Shown: piece by piece, positions 24,391-34,716 of the stretch
How positions within the stretch are numbered: the first letter of the stretch is position 1
How the letters are laid out: each line of letters starts with the position of its first letter
Assembly (NCBI RefSeq): GCF_040729435.1
Contig: NZ_CP160398.1
Coordinates: 3,906,001 to 3,970,000, forward strand
Direction: 5' to 3'
Length of the DNA stretch: 64,000 nucleotides
From: Pseudomonas sp. HOU2
Lineage (GTDB): Bacteria > Pseudomonadota > Gammaproteobacteria > Pseudomonadales > Pseudomonadaceae
The notes under the pieces: model-generated
What the model saw: only the letters and a program-made list of their open reading frames with translations
The model's database searches: none
What the model was told of the DNA's origin: nothing
Program-made: the position numbers and the translations under genes

Positions 24391-25422
24391 TTAGTAGCCG
24401 TTTTCCGGCAGGCTTGCGATGATCGAGCGGTAGCTGTTCATCCGTTGCTGCTGCACGCGGCCATCTTCCAGGGCCTTGAGCAGTGCGCAACCCGGTTCGC
24501 GATCGTGCTTGCAGTCGCGGAAGCGGCAGGTGCCGAGCAGGTCGTTGAACTCGATGAAACCGGCTTCGACGTCGGCGCGGCTGACGTGGCCCAGGCCGAA
24601 CTCACGGATACCCGGGGAGTCGATCAGCTCACCGCCGCCAGGGAAGTGGAACAGTCGCGCGGTGGTCGTGGTGTGCGTGCCCTGACCGGACAACTCCGAC
24701 AACGGGCCGACACGGGTTTCGACTTCCGGCAGCAGGCTGTTGACCAACGACGACTTGCCGACGCCGGACTGGCCGACGAATACGCTGATGCGCCCGTCGA
24801 GCTGTTTCTGCAACTGCTCCATACCGTTGCCGTGATGCGCCGAGACTTCCAGCACCGGATAACCCAGCGTGCGGTACACCGCCAGCAGCGCGTTGAGCGC
24901 CGGGGCGTTCTGCTCGTCGATCAGGTCGAATTTGTTCAGCAGCAGCAACGGGCGGATGCCGGCGTGTTCGGCGGCGACCAGATAGCGGTCGATCAGGTTG
25001 GCGTGCGGCTCGGGCAGTGGCGCGAAGACGATGACAATCATGTCGACGTTGGCCGCCACCGGTTTGAGCTGGCCGCGGCTGTCCGGGCGGCACAGTTCGG
25101 TGGTGCGCGGCAGTTGCGCGACGATCACCCCGATGCCTTGGTTGCCGGCACGCCAGACCACCTGATCACCGGTCACCAGCGCCGGCAGGTTGGCGCGCAG
25201 GTGGCAACGGAATACCTGTCCGGCCAGTTCGCCGTCCACGGCCTCGACCTCGACCTGCACACCGAAGTGGGCGATCACCAGGCCGTGTTGCTCAGGGCCC
25301 AGATCGCCGCCCTCGAGGGCTTCGACCGCCGAGGACTCGCGTTTGGCGGCGCGCGCGGCGCGCTCGCCCTGAATCTTTTCGATGCGCCAGTTTTGACGAC
25401 GATTGAGTTGGCGTTTGGCCAT
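24391..25422 (-). CDS. rsgA: Small ribosomal subunit biogenesis GTPase
   Basis: This encodes 343 residues. The GTPase motifs are in the circularly permuted order diagnostic of RsgA: LNKFDLID (G4) first, then [16 protein letters not shown] (P-loop) and [11 protein letters not shown] (G3). An N-terminal OB-fold and a C-terminal zinc-binding segment ([16 protein letters not shown]) are present. It checks maturation of the 30S decoding centre. It is divergent from orn, as in other pseudomonads, but is separated from motB by the TIR-caspase cassette. Confidence 0.96.
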   Translation of the reverse strand: MAKRQLNRRQNWRIEKIQGERAARAAKRESSAVEALEGGDLGPEQHGLVIAHFGVQVEVEAVDGELAGQVFRCHLRANLPALVTGDQVVWRAGNQGIGVIVAQLPRTTELCRPDSRGQLKPVAANVDMIVIVFAPLPEPHANLIDRYLVAAEHAGIRPLLLLNKFDLIDEQNAPALNALLAVYRTLGYPVLEVSAHHGNGMEQLQKQLDGRISVFVGQSGVGKSSLVNSLLPEVETRVGPLSELSGQGTHTTTTARLFHFPGGGELIDSPGIREFGLGHVSRADVEAGFIEFNDLLGTCRFRDCKHDREPGCALLKALEDGRVQQQRMNSYRSIIASLPENGY

Positions 25423-25467
25423 GGGTGTTCCGTCTGAAGAATGCAGCGATTAGGTAAAACGGCCGCG

Positions 25468-25503
25468 AGTTTAGCACGCCCGGGCACCGGCCTAGGCTAA
25501 ACT
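25468..25503. promoter_or_regulatory. Symmetric divergent -10 elements between rsgA and orn
   Basis: AGTTTAGC (25468-25475) and GCTAAACT (25496-25503) are exact complements separated by 20 bp. Read outward, each gives TAAACT, a fair -10 box, for rsgA on the minus strand and orn on the plus strand. The -35 boxes are not obvious. A binding site for a dimeric regulator is the alternative. Confidence 0.45.
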
Positions 25504-25529
25504 GCGCAGCATTGCCTAGGAGCCCGAAT

Positions 25530-26072
25530 ATGCAAAACCCGCAGAACCTGATCTGGATCGACCTGGAAATGACCGGTCTGGATCCGGAAAACGACGTCAT
25601 CATCGAAATGGCCACCATCGTCACCGACAGTGACCTGAACACCCTGGCCGAAGGCCCGGTGATCGCCATTCACCACAGTGACGAAGTGCTCGCCCGCATG
25701 GACGAGTGGAACACCCGCACCCACGGTAACTCGGGCCTGACCCAGCGCGTGCGTGACAGCCGCATCAGCATGGCCGAGGCCGAGGCCGAAACCATCGCTT
25801 TCCTGGAAAAATGGGTACCGAAAGGCAAGTCGCCGATCTGCGGCAACAGCATCTGCCAGGATCGCCGCTTCCTTTATACCCACATGAAAGCGCTGGAAAG
25901 CTACTTCCACTACCGTAACCTCGACGTGTCGACGCTCAAAGAGCTGGCCGCACGCTGGGCACCGGACGTGCGCGACAGCTTCAAGAAGGGCAGCACCCAC
26001 CTGGCGCTGGACGACATCCGCGAGTCGATCGCCGAGCTGCAGCACTACCGCAAGCATTTCATCAAGTTCTGA
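25530..26072 (+). CDS. orn: Oligoribonuclease
   Basis: This encodes 180 residues. The DEDDh exonuclease motifs are visible: [10 protein letters not shown] (Asp, Glu), then [11 protein letters not shown] (Asp) and late [11 protein letters not shown] (His, Asp). I chose the ATG at 25530 (MQNPQNLIW) because TAGGAG precedes it. It degrades 2-5 nt RNAs, and in Pseudomonas it also hydrolyses pGpG, the c-di-GMP breakdown product. It is divergent from rsgA. Confidence 0.97.
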   Translation: MQNPQNLIWIDLEMTGLDPENDVIIEMATIVTDSDLNTLAEGPVIAIHHSDEVLARMDEWNTRTHGNSGLTQRVRDSRISMAEAEAETIAFLEKWVPKGKSPICGNSICQDRRFLYTHMKALESYFHYRNLDVSTLKELAARWAPDVRDSFKKGSTHLALDDIRESIAELQHYRKHFIKF

Positions 26073-26106
26073 TGTTTCACCGGGCCATTTGGTGAAACTG
26101 TAGCGG

Positions 26107-26150
26107 GGAGCGCTTCGCGCTCCATCGGGGATGAATCCCCTCGCCACAGG
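26107..26150. repeat. Solitary palindromic element after orn
   Basis: A perfect hairpin GGAGCGC-TTC-GCGCTCC (26107-26123) is followed by GGGGATGAATCCCC and TCGCCACAG. The last part resembles the end of a family A repeat, so this may be a decayed single unit. It can also act as the orn 3' hairpin. Confidence 0.6.
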
Positions 26151-26231
26151 TTTGAGGGGGGCGCTTACCGCCCTCTTCTGGTGCGGCGCTGAAATGGCTA
26201 GACTGCGCGCCTTCCTGCCAGGACCGCCGCC

Positions 26232-26843
26232 ATGTTGCTGATGCTCTATCTGATCGCCATTACCGCTGAAGCCATGACCGGCGCGCTGTCTGCCGGACGG
26301 CGGGGCATGGACTGGTTCGGCGTGGTGCTGATCGCCTGCGTTACGGCATTGGGCGGCGGTTCGGTACGCGATGTGCTGCTCGGGCATTACCCGCTGACCT
26401 GGGTCAAGCACCCGGAATATCTGGTGCTGACTTCGGCCGCCGCAATGCTCACTGTGTTCACTGCCCGCTGGATGCGCCACCTGCGATCGCTGTTTCTGGT
26501 GCTCGATGCGGTCGGCCTGGTGGCCTTCACCCTGATCGGCTGCATGACCGCTCTGGAAATGGGCCACGGCATGCTGGTGGCCTCGGTCAGCGGTGTAATC
26601 ACCGGAGTGTTCGGCGGCATCCTGCGCGACATCTTCTGCAACGACATCCCACTGATCTTCCGCCGCGAACTGTACGCCAGCGTCTCGTTCGCCGCCGCGT
26701 GGTGCTACATGCTCTGCCTGTACCTGAATGTGCCGAGCGAGCAGGCGATTCTGATCACCTTGTTCGGCGGTTTTCTGTTGCGGTTGCTGGCCATCCGTTT
26801 CCACTGGGAAATGCCCAAGTTCGTCTACAACGACGAGCATTAA
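26232..26843 (+). CDS. UPF0126/TRIC-type membrane channel protein
   Basis: This encodes 203 residues with about seven hydrophobic helices. Two repeats each contain a glycine-rich turn: ALGGGSVRDVLLG and VFGGILRDIFC. These (G-G-x-x-R-D) define the bacterial TRIC-like UPF0126 family, recently viewed as trimeric cation or glycine-related channels in the inner membrane. AGGA precedes the ATG at 26232. It is probably monocistronic and flanked by repeat elements. Substrate is unknown. Confidence 0.85.
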   Translation: MLLMLYLIAITAEAMTGALSAGRRGMDWFGVVLIACVTALGGGSVRDVLLGHYPLTWVKHPEYLVLTSAAAMLTVFTARWMRHLRSLFLVLDAVGLVAFTLIGCMTALEMGHGMLVASVSGVITGVFGGILRDIFCNDIPLIFRRELYASVSFAAAWCYMLCLYLNVPSEQAILITLFGGFLLRLLAIRFHWEMPKFVYNDEH

Positions 26844-26852
26844 TGCATTCCC

Positions 26853-26953
26853 CTGTAGGAGCTGCCGCAGGCTGCGATCCTTTGATCTAGTCTTTTAAAT
26901 ATCAAAGTCAAAAGATCGTCCGATCGCGGCCCGAGCCTGCGGCAGCTCCTACA
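26853..26953. repeat. REP-like inverted pair (family B), variant arm
   Basis: The left arm CTGTAGGAGCTGCCGCAGG is complementary to the right arm end CCTGCGGCAGCTCCTACA. The right arm carries an extra segment (CGTCCGATCGCGGCCCGAG) not in the 16798 copy. The element's right end overlaps the last codons of queG by 5 bases. Confidence 0.85.
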
Positions 26954-28013
26954 ATTGACCGTGTTGTTTCAGCGCCCACTCGACGTGTTCGCGGACTAGA
27001 TCGGACGGGTAATCACGGCGCGCCTTCAAGGCCTCCAGCACCGGAATGCTCGACGGCGCGTTGCCCAGCCCGACCGCCAGATTGCGCAGCCAGCGTTCGT
27101 AACCGGCGCGGCGCAGCGGCGAGCCTTCGGTGCTGCTGAGAAATTTGTCCTCGTCCCACAGGAACAGCTCGGCCAGTTCGGCGTTGTCCAGATTGTGCCG
27201 TGGCTTGAAATCGCTTTCCCCGGAGGGTCGGGCGAAACGGTTCCACGGGCAGACGATCTGACAGTCGTCGCAGCCGAACACGCGGTTGCCGATCAGCGGG
27301 CGCAGGTCTTCGGGAATGGCGTTTTTCAGCTCGATGGTCAGGTACGAGATGCAGCGTCGGGCGTCCAGCACATACGGGCCTACGAAGGCGTTGGTCGGGC
27401 AGATATCCAGACATGCCGTGCAGCGCCCGCAATGTTCGCTGCTGTGCGGTTCGTCCACCGGCAGCGGCAGATCGACAAACAGTTCGCTCAGGAAGAAATA
27501 ACTGCCGGCCTTGCGGTTCAGTACCAGCGTGTTTTTGCCGATCCAGCCCAGCCCGGCCTGCTCGGCGATGGCTTTTTCCAGCACCGGGGCGCTGTCGACG
27601 AAGGCACGGAAACCGAACGGGCCGATCTCCGATTGAATCTTGTCGGCCAATTGCTGCACACGTTTACGGATCAATTTGTGGTAATCGCGGCCCAAGGCAT
27701 AACGCGACACGTAGGCTTTCTCCGGTTGCGCCAGCATTTGCGCCATTTGCGTGTCGCCGGGCAGGTAGTCCATGCGCAGCGAAACCACGCGCAACGTACC
27801 CGGGACCAGTTCCTCCGGATGCGAGCGTTTGCTGCCGTGAGCGCCCATGTAATCCATTTCGCCGTGGTAGCCGGCGGCGAGCCAGCGCTCCAGGTGCTGC
27901 TCATGCTCGGCCAGGTCCAGACCGCTGATGCCGACTTGCTGGAAGCCCAGCTCGCGGCCCCAATCCTTGATCGATTGGGCGAGGGCGGGCAGATCTGTGG
28001 TGATGGCGGACAT
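26949..28013 (-). CDS. queG: Epoxyqueuosine reductase
   Basis: This encodes 354 residues from the ATG at 28013 (MSAITTDLP), the usual family start; an upstream in-frame ATG would overlap the divergent gene. Two 4Fe-4S cluster motifs are present: CGRCTACLDICPTNAF and CDDCQIVCPW. The family uses cobalamin to reduce epoxyqueuosine to queuosine in tRNA, the final step of the pathway. It is divergent from nnr with a 63-bp gap. Confidence 0.94.
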   Translation of the reverse strand: MSAITTDLPALAQSIKDWGRELGFQQVGISGLDLAEHEQHLERWLAAGYHGEMDYMGAHGSKRSHPEELVPGTLRVVSLRMDYLPGDTQMAQMLAQPEKAYVSRYALGRDYHKLIRKRVQQLADKIQSEIGPFGFRAFVDSAPVLEKAIAEQAGLGWIGKNTLVLNRKAGSYFFLSELFVDLPLPVDEPHSSEHCGRCTACLDICPTNAFVGPYVLDARRCISYLTIELKNAIPEDLRPLIGNRVFGCDDCQIVCPWNRFARPSGESDFKPRHNLDNAELAELFLWDEDKFLSSTEGSPLRRAGYERWLRNLAVGLGNAPSSIPVLEALKARRDYPSDLVREHVEWALKQHGQL

Positions 28014-28042
28014 GAGGCGAGAGAAACCGGAGCTGAGGTGCG

Positions 28043-28048
28043 TATAAT
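28043..28048 (+). promoter_or_regulatory. Possible -10 box of the nnr operon
   Basis: A perfect TATAAT lies 29 bp before the nnr ATG, in the short queG/nnr divergent gap. No good -35 box is placed at 16-18 bp. Confidence 0.4.
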
Positions 28049-28076
28049 TCTGCCAGACATCGGAGCCCGAAGACGC

Positions 28077-29585
28077 ATGCCGCACACGAAAGATCAATTA
28101 CCCGACGCGCTGTATGGCGCTGCGCAGGTGCGAGCACTCGATGCGCGGCTGATCGCTGCGGGCACGCCGGGCTCCGAATTGATGCAGCGCGCCGCGCACG
28201 CGACCTGGCGCGCCTTGGTGCGGCAGTGGCCATCGGCGAACGAAATGACTGTACTTGCCGGGCATGGCAACAACGCCGGTGATGGTTTTCTGATCGCCGC
28301 ACTGGCGCACCGGGCCGGTTGGGCGGTGCGGGTGCTGGCCGTCGGTGATCCGCAACGCTTGCAGGGCGACGCGGCGCAGGCTTATGCGCAGGCCATCAGC
28401 GATGGCGTCGCCGTGCAGGGCTGGGCCGTGCAAAGCGAGCTGCGCGGGGTGATTGTCGATGCCTTGCTCGGCACCGGGCTGGCCGGCGATGTCCGTGAGC
28501 CGTATGCCGCTGCGATCAAGGCGATCAAGGCGATCAATGCCAGTGGCCAGCCGGTGGTGGCGGTGGATATTCCTTCCGGACTGTCTGCCGATACCGGGCA
28601 TGTCCTCGGCGTTGCGGTTCATGCCGACCTTACCGTGACCTTTATCGGCTTGAAGCTCGGCCTGTTCACCGGGGCGGCAGCGGATCAGGTCGGGGCGTTG
28701 GTGTTTAACGATCTGCAAGCCGCCGCCGACATCTACCGTGACATTCCTGTCAGCGCTCTGCGTCTCACGGCGGCTAATCTTCCACGATTGGCCCCGCGTG
28801 CGCCCGCTGCACACAAAGGACGCTTCGGGCATTTGCTGTTGATCGGCGGCGATCAGGGGTTTGGCGGGGCGATTCTGCTCAGTAGTGAAAGTGCGCTGCG
28901 TAGCGGCGCGGGCATGGTTTCGCTGGCGACCCGGCCTGAACATGTCCCGGCAGCGCTGACGCGGATGCCGGAAGTCATGGTGCTCGGCACGTCGTCGGCC
29001 AATCAGTTGATGGGGCTGCTGGAAAAGGCTTCCGTGCTGGTGGTTGGCCCGGGTCTCGGGCAGGCGAGCTGGGGCCGGGCGCTGTTGTCCGCTGCCGCCA
29101 ATGCGCCGCTGCCGCAGGTATGGGACGCCGACGCGTTGAATCTGCTGGCAAGTGGTTTTGTCAGCCTGCCCAAGGATTGCGTGATCACGCCGCATCCGGG
29201 CGAAGCAGCGCGCCTGTTGGGCGTCAGTACCGCTGAGGTGCAGGCAGATCGCCCGGCCGCCGCGCGGGCATTGAGCAAAAAATACTCGGCTGTCGTCGTG
29301 CTGAAAGGCGCCGGCAGCCTGATCGCTCATCCTGATGGGCGTCTGGCGCTGTGTCATCAGGGCCATCCGGCCATGGCCACTGCTGGCCTGGGCGATGTGC
29401 TCGCGGGATTGGTCGGCGCTTTGCTGGCTCAGGGCATGGACGGCTTCGATGCCGCCTGCCTGGCAGTCTGGCTGCACGCCAATGCCGGCGCGCAACAAGG
29501 TAAATTCGGCCGTGGACTGGCGGCCAGTGATCTGATTCCAGTCATTCGTCAGTTGTTGGAGGAGCATGCACCGTGTCTGAAGTAA
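28077..29585 (+). CDS. nnr: Bifunctional NAD(P)H-hydrate epimerase / ADP-dependent dehydratase
   Basis: This encodes 502 residues. The N-terminal YjeF_N epimerase domain (GHGNNAGDGFLIAALAHR, and VDALLGTGLAGDV) is followed from about 225 by the carbohydrate-kinase-like dehydratase domain (GRFGHLLLIGGDQGFGGA, ITPHPGEAARLLG, and the late GLGDVLAGLVGALL). Together they repair damaged NADH and NADPH hydrates. The frame is open far upstream, but that part overlaps queG and does not resemble the family; the ATG at 28077 is the usual start. It heads the nnr-tsaE-amiB-mutL-miaA run. Confidence 0.94.
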   Translation: MPHTKDQLPDALYGAAQVRALDARLIAAGTPGSELMQRAAHATWRALVRQWPSANEMTVLAGHGNNAGDGFLIAALAHRAGWAVRVLAVGDPQRLQGDAAQAYAQAISDGVAVQGWAVQSELRGVIVDALLGTGLAGDVREPYAAAIKAIKAINASGQPVVAVDIPSGLSADTGHVLGVAVHADLTVTFIGLKLGLFTGAAADQVGALVFNDLQAAADIYRDIPVSALRLTAANLPRLAPRAPAAHKGRFGHLLLIGGDQGFGGAILLSSESALRSGAGMVSLATRPEHVPAALTRMPEVMVLGTSSANQLMGLLEKASVLVVGPGLGQASWGRALLSAAANAPLPQVWDADALNLLASGFVSLPKDCVITPHPGEAARLLGVSTAEVQADRPAAARALSKKYSAVVVLKGAGSLIAHPDGRLALCHQGHPAMATAGLGDVLAGLVGALLAQGMDGFDAACLAVWLHANAGAQQGKFGRGLAASDLIPVIRQLLEEHAPCLK

Positions 29586-30043
29586 CCCTGTACCTGGCCG
29601 ATGAACAGGCCATGAGCGACTTTGGCGCACGGATCGCTCGCGTTACCCAAGGCCACGGCCTGATTTTTCTCGAAGGTAACCTGGGCATGGGCAAAACCAC
29701 CCTGTCGCGGGGCATCATCCGTGGGCTGGGGCATGTCGGCGCGGTAAAAAGTCCGACCTTCACCCTGGTCGAGCCCTACGAGATCGGCGACGTGCGCGCC
29801 TTCCACTTCGACCTGTATCGCCTGGTCGATCCGGAGGAGCTGGAGTTCCTCGGCATCCGCGACTATTTCGAAGACGACGCCCTGTGCCTGATCGAGTGGC
29901 CCGATAAAGGTGCAGGCTTTTTGCCAAAGCCTGACCTGACCATTACCATTAGCCCGCAAGACAGCGGGCGTTCGCTGAAAATTTTATCCCAGGGCTCGCG
30001 TGGCGAGGCCTGGTGTGCCGCTTTGGCATTGGAATCCAATTAA
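29573..30043 (+). CDS. tsaE: tRNA threonylcarbamoyladenosine biosynthesis ATPase TsaE
   Basis: This encodes 156 residues from a GTG preceded by GGAGGAG, inside the end of nnr (13-bp overlap). The Walker A motif is FLEGNLGMGKTTLSRG, and SPTFTLVEPYE is the conserved family motif. With TsaB and TsaD it makes the t6A modification at position 37 of tRNAs reading ANN codons. Its stop is directly followed by the amiB start. Confidence 0.95.
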   Translation: MSEVTLYLADEQAMSDFGARIARVTQGHGLIFLEGNLGMGKTTLSRGIIRGLGHVGAVKSPTFTLVEPYEIGDVRAFHFDLYRLVDPEELEFLGIRDYFEDDALCLIEWPDKGAGFLPKPDLTITISPQDSGRSLKILSQGSRGEAWCAALALESN

Positions 30044-31474
30044 ATGATGGGGTTAGGTATGCGCTTTCGCGCGTTGGTGGCTGCCGTTGGACTGATGTTG
30101 ATGGCAGTGACCGTCAACGCTGTGGCCGAGACAAAGGTCAACAGCGTGCGCCTGTGGCGGGCGCCGGACAACACGCGACTGGTCTTCGACCTGAGCGGCC
30201 CGGTGCAGCACAGCGTCTTCACCCTGACCGCACCGGATCGGCTGGTGATCGACATCAACGGCGCCACTCTGGGTGCGCCATTGAAGGTCTCGACCGCCAA
30301 CACGCCAATCACCGCAATGCGCTCGGCCCAGCGCACGCCGACCGACCTGCGGGTGGTCATCGACCTGAAAAAAGCCGTCACCCCGAAAAGTTTCTCGCTG
30401 GCGCCGAACGCGCAATACGGCAACCGTCTGGTAGTCGATCTGTTCGACAACCCGGCCGATGCCGCGCCGCCGCCTGCCCCGACACCGTCAGTCGCCACCG
30501 TGCCAGCAGTGCCGGTAACGCCTTCGGAACCGGCGATCAAGTTGCCACCGGCCCCGGCCGGCAAGCGCGACATCATTGTGGTGATCGACGCCGGTCACGG
30601 TGGTGAAGACCCGGGTGCGTCCGGCTCGCGCGGCCAGCGTGAGAAAGACGTGGTACTGCAGATCGCCCGCGAGCTGCAGCGTCAGGTCAACGGCATGAAA
30701 GGTTTCCGCGCCGAGCTGACCCGTACCGGTGACTACTTCATCCCGTTGCGCGGCCGTACCGAAATCGCCCGCAAAAAGGGCGCCGATCTGTTCGTTTCGA
30801 TCCATGCCGACGCCGCGCCGTCTGCAGCAGCTTTCGGCGCCTCGGTGTTTGCTCTGTCTGATCGCGGCGCGACATCGGAGACTGCCCGTTGGCTGGCCGA
30901 CAGCGAAAACCGTTCCGACCTGATCGGTGGTGCCGGCAACGTCAGCCTCGACGACAAGGACCGCATGCTGGCCGGCGTGCTGCTCGACCTGTCGATGACC
31001 GCCTCGCTGACCTCCAGCCTCAACGTCGGCCAGAAAGTCCTGACCAACATTGGTCGCGTGACCCCGTTGCACAAACAGCGCGTGGAGCAGGCCGGGTTCA
31101 TGGTGCTGAAGTCGCCGGACATCCCGTCGATCCTCGTCGAAACCGGATTTATCTCCAACGCCAACGAAGCGAACAAGCTTTCGGCATCGAGCCACCAGCA
31201 GGCGCTGGCGCGTTCGATCAGCAGCGGCGTGCGCCAGTTCTTCCAGCAGAACCCGCCACCGGGCACTTATATTGCCTGGCTGCGTGACTCCGGCAAGATT
31301 GCCCAGGGGCCGCGCGATCACCGCGTGAGTCCGGGCGAGACGCTGGCGATGATCGCCGTGCGTTATCAGGTGTCCCCCGCGACGCTGCGCAGTGCCAACA
31401 ACCTCAGCAGCGATGAGCTGAAGATTGGCCAGCACCTGACCATTCCCGGCACCGAACTGGCGTCCAAAGAATGA
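30044..31474 (+). CDS. amiB: N-acetylmuramoyl-L-alanine amidase with AMIN and LysM domains
   Basis: This encodes 476 residues. A signal peptide ([21 protein letters not shown]) is followed by an AMIN domain (about 30-130) for septal targeting and a proline-rich linker. The Amidase_3 domain has [15 protein letters not shown], the zinc-binding SIHADA and [10 protein letters not shown]-terminal LysM domain ([18 protein letters not shown]) is present. It cleaves peptidoglycan at the septum during daughter cell separation. The ATG at 30059 is an equally good start. It overlaps mutL by 4 bp. Confidence 0.94.
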   Translation: MMGLGMRFRALVAAVGLMLMAVTVNAVAETKVNSVRLWRAPDNTRLVFDLSGPVQHSVFTLTAPDRLVIDINGATLGAPLKVSTANTPITAMRSAQRTPTDLRVVIDLKKAVTPKSFSLAPNAQYGNRLVVDLFDNPADAAPPPAPTPSVATVPAVPVTPSEPAIKLPPAPAGKRDIIVVIDAGHGGEDPGASGSRGQREKDVVLQIARELQRQVNGMKGFRAELTRTGDYFIPLRGRTEIARKKGADLFVSIHADAAPSAAAFGASVFALSDRGATSETARWLADSENRSDLIGGAGNVSLDDKDRMLAGVLLDLSMTASLTSSLNVGQKVLTNIGRVTPLHKQRVEQAGFMVLKSPDIPSILVETGFISNANEANKLSASSHQQALARSISSGVRQFFQQNPPPGTYIAWLRDSGKIAQGPRDHRVSPGETLAMIAVRYQVSPATLRSANNLSSDELKIGQHLTIPGTELASKE

Positions 31475-33378
31475 ACCAGGTGTTGAACGCCGCACGCATC
31501 GAACTGCTCAGCCCGCGGCTGGCGAACCAGATCGCCGCCGGCGAGGTGGTCGAGCGCCCGGCCTCGGTGATCAAGGAGTTGCTGGAAAACAGTCTCGACT
31601 CCGGCGCAAAACGCATCGACGTCGATGTCGAGCAGGGCGGCGTCAAGCTGCTGCGGGTACGTGACGACGGCAGCGGCATTTCCGCCGACGACCTGCCGTT
31701 GGCGCTGGCCCGTCACGCCACCAGCAAGATTCGCAATCTCGAAGACCTCGAGCAGGTGATGAGCCTGGGCTTTCGTGGTGAAGCACTGGCGTCGATCAGC
31801 TCCGTGGCACGCCTGACCCTGACCTCGCGCACCCGCGACGCCGATCAGGCCTGGCAGGTCGAAACCGAAGGTCGCGACATGGCGCCTCGGGTGCAGCCGG
31901 CGGCGCATCCGGTCGGTACGTCGGTGGAAGTGCGCGATCTGTTCTTCAACACCCCGGCGCGGCGCAAGTTTCTCAAGACCGAAAAAACCGAATTCGATCA
32001 CCTGCAAGAAGTGATCAAGCGTCTGGCGCTGGCGCGTTTCGACGTAGCTTTCCATCTACGCCACAACGGCAAGACCATCCTCAGCCTGCACGAGGCTCAC
32101 GATGACGCGGCCCGTGCCCGGCGTGTGGCGGCGATCTGCGGTTCGGGCTTCCTTGAACAGGCGCTGCCGATCGAGATCGAACGCAATGGTCTGCACCTGT
32201 GGGGCTGGGTCGGGTTGCCGACCTTCAACCGCAGCCAGGCGGACTTGCAGTATTTCTTCGTGAACGGCCGGGCGGTGCGCGACAAGCTGGTGGCCCACGC
32301 GGTGCGTCAGGCTTATCGCGATGTGCTGTTCAACGGTCGTCATCCGACCTTTGCGCTGTTTTTCGAGGTCGATCCGGCGGCGGTGGACGTCAACGTGCAC
32401 CCTACCAAACACGAAGTGCGCTTCCGTGATGGGCGCATGGTGCATGACTTCCTTTACGGCACGTTGCACCGCGCGTTGGGCGATGTGCGTCCGGAAGATC
32501 AGCTGGCCGGTTCTGTCACCACTGCCGTCGTGCGTCCAACGGGTATTGAGGCCGGCGAGTTCGGCCCGCAGGGCGAAATGCGTCTGGCGGCCAACGCGCT
32601 GCTGGAGCAGCCGCAGGCGCAACCGGCGTTCAATACTTCGTCGGGCGCCAGCGCTGGCGGCGCTTATCAGTATCAGTACACACCGCGTCCGCAATCGGCT
32701 GTACCGGCCGCCGAGGCGCAAGCCGCTTACCGCGAGTTCTTCGCACCGTTGCCTGAAGCGAATGCCAATGCGTTGCCGGCCGGTCAGGAAGATATTCCGC
32801 CGCTCGGTTACGCGCTGGCGCAGCTCAAGGGCATCTACATTCTGTCCGAGAACGCTCAGGGGCTGGTGCTGGTGGACATGCACGCCGCGCACGAGCGGAT
32901 CATGTACGAACGCCTGAAAATCGCCATGGCCAGCGAAGGTCTCAGTGGCCAGCCGTTGCTGGTGCCGGAGTCACTGGCGGTCAGTCAGCGTGAAGCCGAT
33001 TGCGCCGAAGAACATGCCGCATGGTTCCAGCGTCTGGGCTTCGAGCTGCAGCGTCTGGGCCCGGAAACATTGGCAATCCGCCAGATTCCGGCCCTGCTCA
33101 AGCAGGCCGAGGCCAATCGGCTGGTGGGTGACGTGCTGTCGGACTTGATGGAATACGGCACCAGCGACCGGATTCAGGCGCACCTGAACGAGCTGCTCGG
33201 CACCATGGCCTGCCACGGCGCGATCCGCGCCAACCGGCGCCTGGCCCTGCCGGAAATGAATGGTCTGCTGCGTGACATGGAAAACACCGAGCGCAGCGGT
33301 CAATGCAACCATGGCCGACCGACCTGGACCCAATTGGGCCTGGACGATCTGGACAAACTGTTCCTGCGCGGTCGTTGA
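31471..33378 (+). CDS. mutL: DNA mismatch repair protein MutL
   Basis: This encodes 635 residues. The GHKL ATPase motifs are [17 protein letters not shown] and [11 protein letters not shown]. The C-terminal dimerisation region carries [12 protein letters not shown], which fits the DxHAx2Ex4E metal site of endonuclease-active MutL proteins, unlike E. coli MutL. The late CNHGRPTW is also conserved. MutL links MutS mismatch recognition to strand incision. The start overlaps amiB (ATGA) and the end overlaps miaA (TGATG). Confidence 0.96.
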   Translation: MNQVLNAARIELLSPRLANQIAAGEVVERPASVIKELLENSLDSGAKRIDVDVEQGGVKLLRVRDDGSGISADDLPLALARHATSKIRNLEDLEQVMSLGFRGEALASISSVARLTLTSRTRDADQAWQVETEGRDMAPRVQPAAHPVGTSVEVRDLFFNTPARRKFLKTEKTEFDHLQEVIKRLALARFDVAFHLRHNGKTILSLHEAHDDAARARRVAAICGSGFLEQALPIEIERNGLHLWGWVGLPTFNRSQADLQYFFVNGRAVRDKLVAHAVRQAYRDVLFNGRHPTFALFFEVDPAAVDVNVHPTKHEVRFRDGRMVHDFLYGTLHRALGDVRPEDQLAGSVTTAVVRPTGIEAGEFGPQGEMRLAANALLEQPQAQPAFNTSSGASAGGAYQYQYTPRPQSAVPAAEAQAAYREFFAPLPEANANALPAGQEDIPPLGYALAQLKGIYILSENAQGLVLVDMHAAHERIMYERLKIAMASEGLSGQPLLVPESLAVSQREADCAEEHAAWFQRLGFELQRLGPETLAIRQIPALLKQAEANRLVGDVLSDLMEYGTSDRIQAHLNELLGTMACHGAIRANRRLALPEMNGLLRDMENTERSGQCNHGRPTWTQLGLDDLDKLFLRGR

Positions 33379-34349
33379 TGAGCCAGCTTCCTCCAGCGAT
33401 TTTTCTGATGGGCCCGACCGCTGCGGGCAAGACCGACCTGGCCATCGAGCTGACCAAGGTGCTGCCGTGCGAGTTGATCAGCGTCGACTCGGCGCTGGTC
33501 TATCGCGGCATGGACATCGGTACCGCCAAGCCATCGAAAGAACTGCTGGCCGAGTTTCCGCACCGGCTGATCGACATTCTCGATCCGGCTGAAGCCTATT
33601 CGGCAGCAGATTTCCGTCGTGATGCCCTGCAAGCCATGGCCGAGATCACCGCACGCGGGAAAATTCCGCTGCTGGTGGGCGGCACCATGCTTTATTACAA
33701 GGCGTTGGTTGAAGGCCTGGCGGACATGCCGGCGGCGGATCCCGAGGTCCGTGCGCAGATCGAAGAAGAAGCTGCACGCCTTGGCTGGCAAGCCCTGCAC
33801 GATCAATTGGCGATCATCGACCCGGTGTCGGCAGCACGGATTCACCCGAACGATCCGCAGCGCCTGAGTCGGGCGCTGGAGGTTTATCGGGTCAGCGGTC
33901 AGAGCATGACTGCCCTGCGTCAGCAACAATCTGCGCAAAGTACTGAAGCAGCCGCTTCGGGACGGCAACAATTGCCCTATACTGTCGCGAACTTGGCCAT
34001 TGCTCCGGCAAATCGCCAGGTACTGCACGAGCGCATTAAACAAAGATTCACAAATATGCTGGAACAGGGGTTCATCGACGAGGTCGTAGCCCTGCGTAAA
34101 AGAAGTGACCTGCATTCCGGGTTGCCGTCTATACGTGCGGTAGGCTACCGCCAAGTCTGGGACTACCTGGATGGCAAGCTGTCGTTAGCTGAAATGCAGG
34201 AACGCGGCATCATTGCCACGCGTCAATTGGCCAAGCGCCAGTTCACCTGGCTGCGCAGCTGGGAAGAACTGCACTGGCTGGACAGTCTTGATTGCGACAA
34301 TCTGCCACGCGCCTTGAAATACCTTGGGACCATCTCCATATTGAGCTGA
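33378..34349 (+). CDS. miaA: tRNA dimethylallyltransferase
   Basis: This encodes 323 residues starting MSQLPPAIF at the ATG that overlaps the mutL stop by one base. The P-loop is [13 protein letters not shown], followed by the conserved [19 protein letters not shown] and [14 protein letters not shown]. It adds the isopentenyl-type group to A37 of tRNAs reading UNN codons. The mutL-miaA-hfq-hflX order is the classical gammaproteobacterial superoperon, in which hfq promoters often lie inside miaA. Confidence 0.96.
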   Translation: MSQLPPAIFLMGPTAAGKTDLAIELTKVLPCELISVDSALVYRGMDIGTAKPSKELLAEFPHRLIDILDPAEAYSAADFRRDALQAMAEITARGKIPLLVGGTMLYYKALVEGLADMPAADPEVRAQIEEEAARLGWQALHDQLAIIDPVSAARIHPNDPQRLSRALEVYRVSGQSMTALRQQQSAQSTEAAASGRQQLPYTVANLAIAPANRQVLHERIKQRFTNMLEQGFIDEVVALRKRSDLHSGLPSIRAVGYRQVWDYLDGKLSLAEMQERGIIATRQLAKRQFTWLRSWEELHWLDSLDCDNLPRALKYLGTISILS

Positions 34350-34443
34350 GTCCTTGCAATTGCCGTCTATCCTTGGGGGTGTGGCGGCCAAAGCCATCTG
34401 AATTACCTATTTTTATTATTGAATCCTTAAAGGAGTGCGGCAC

Positions 34444-34704
34444 ATGTCAAAAGGGCATTCGCTACAAGACCCTTACTTGAATACTTTACGTAAAGAGAAA
34501 GTTGGGGTTTCCATCTACCTGGTCAACGGTATCAAACTGCAAGGCACGATCGAGTCGTTCGACCAGTTCGTTATCCTGCTGAAAAACACCGTCAGCCAGA
34601 TGGTTTACAAACACGCTATCTCGACAGTCGTGCCAGTACGTCCAATTCGTCTGCCTAGCGCAACCGAATCCGATGCAGGTGACGCTGAGCCAGGTAACGC
34701 CTGA
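34444..34704 (+). CDS. hfq: RNA-binding protein Hfq
   Basis: This encodes 86 residues. The Sm1 motif ([20 protein letters not shown]) and Sm2 core ([10 protein letters not shown]) are complete, followed by a short acidic tail. Hfq hexamers pair small RNAs with mRNAs and, in Pseudomonas, act with Crc in carbon catabolite repression. AAAGGAG lies 8 bases before the ATG at 34444. The 94-bp gap after miaA is AT-rich just upstream of the ribosome-binding site. Confidence 0.98.
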   Translation: MSKGHSLQDPYLNTLRKEKVGVSIYLVNGIKLQGTIESFDQFVILLKNTVSQMVYKHAISTVVPVRPIRLPSATESDAGDAEPGNA

Positions 34705-34716
34705 TAGGAGTCTCCT

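Noticed and set aside
27195..28076. An open extension of the nnr frame that would add about 294 residues
   Set aside because: It overlaps queG on the opposite strand and does not resemble YjeF; the usual family start at 28077 is present.
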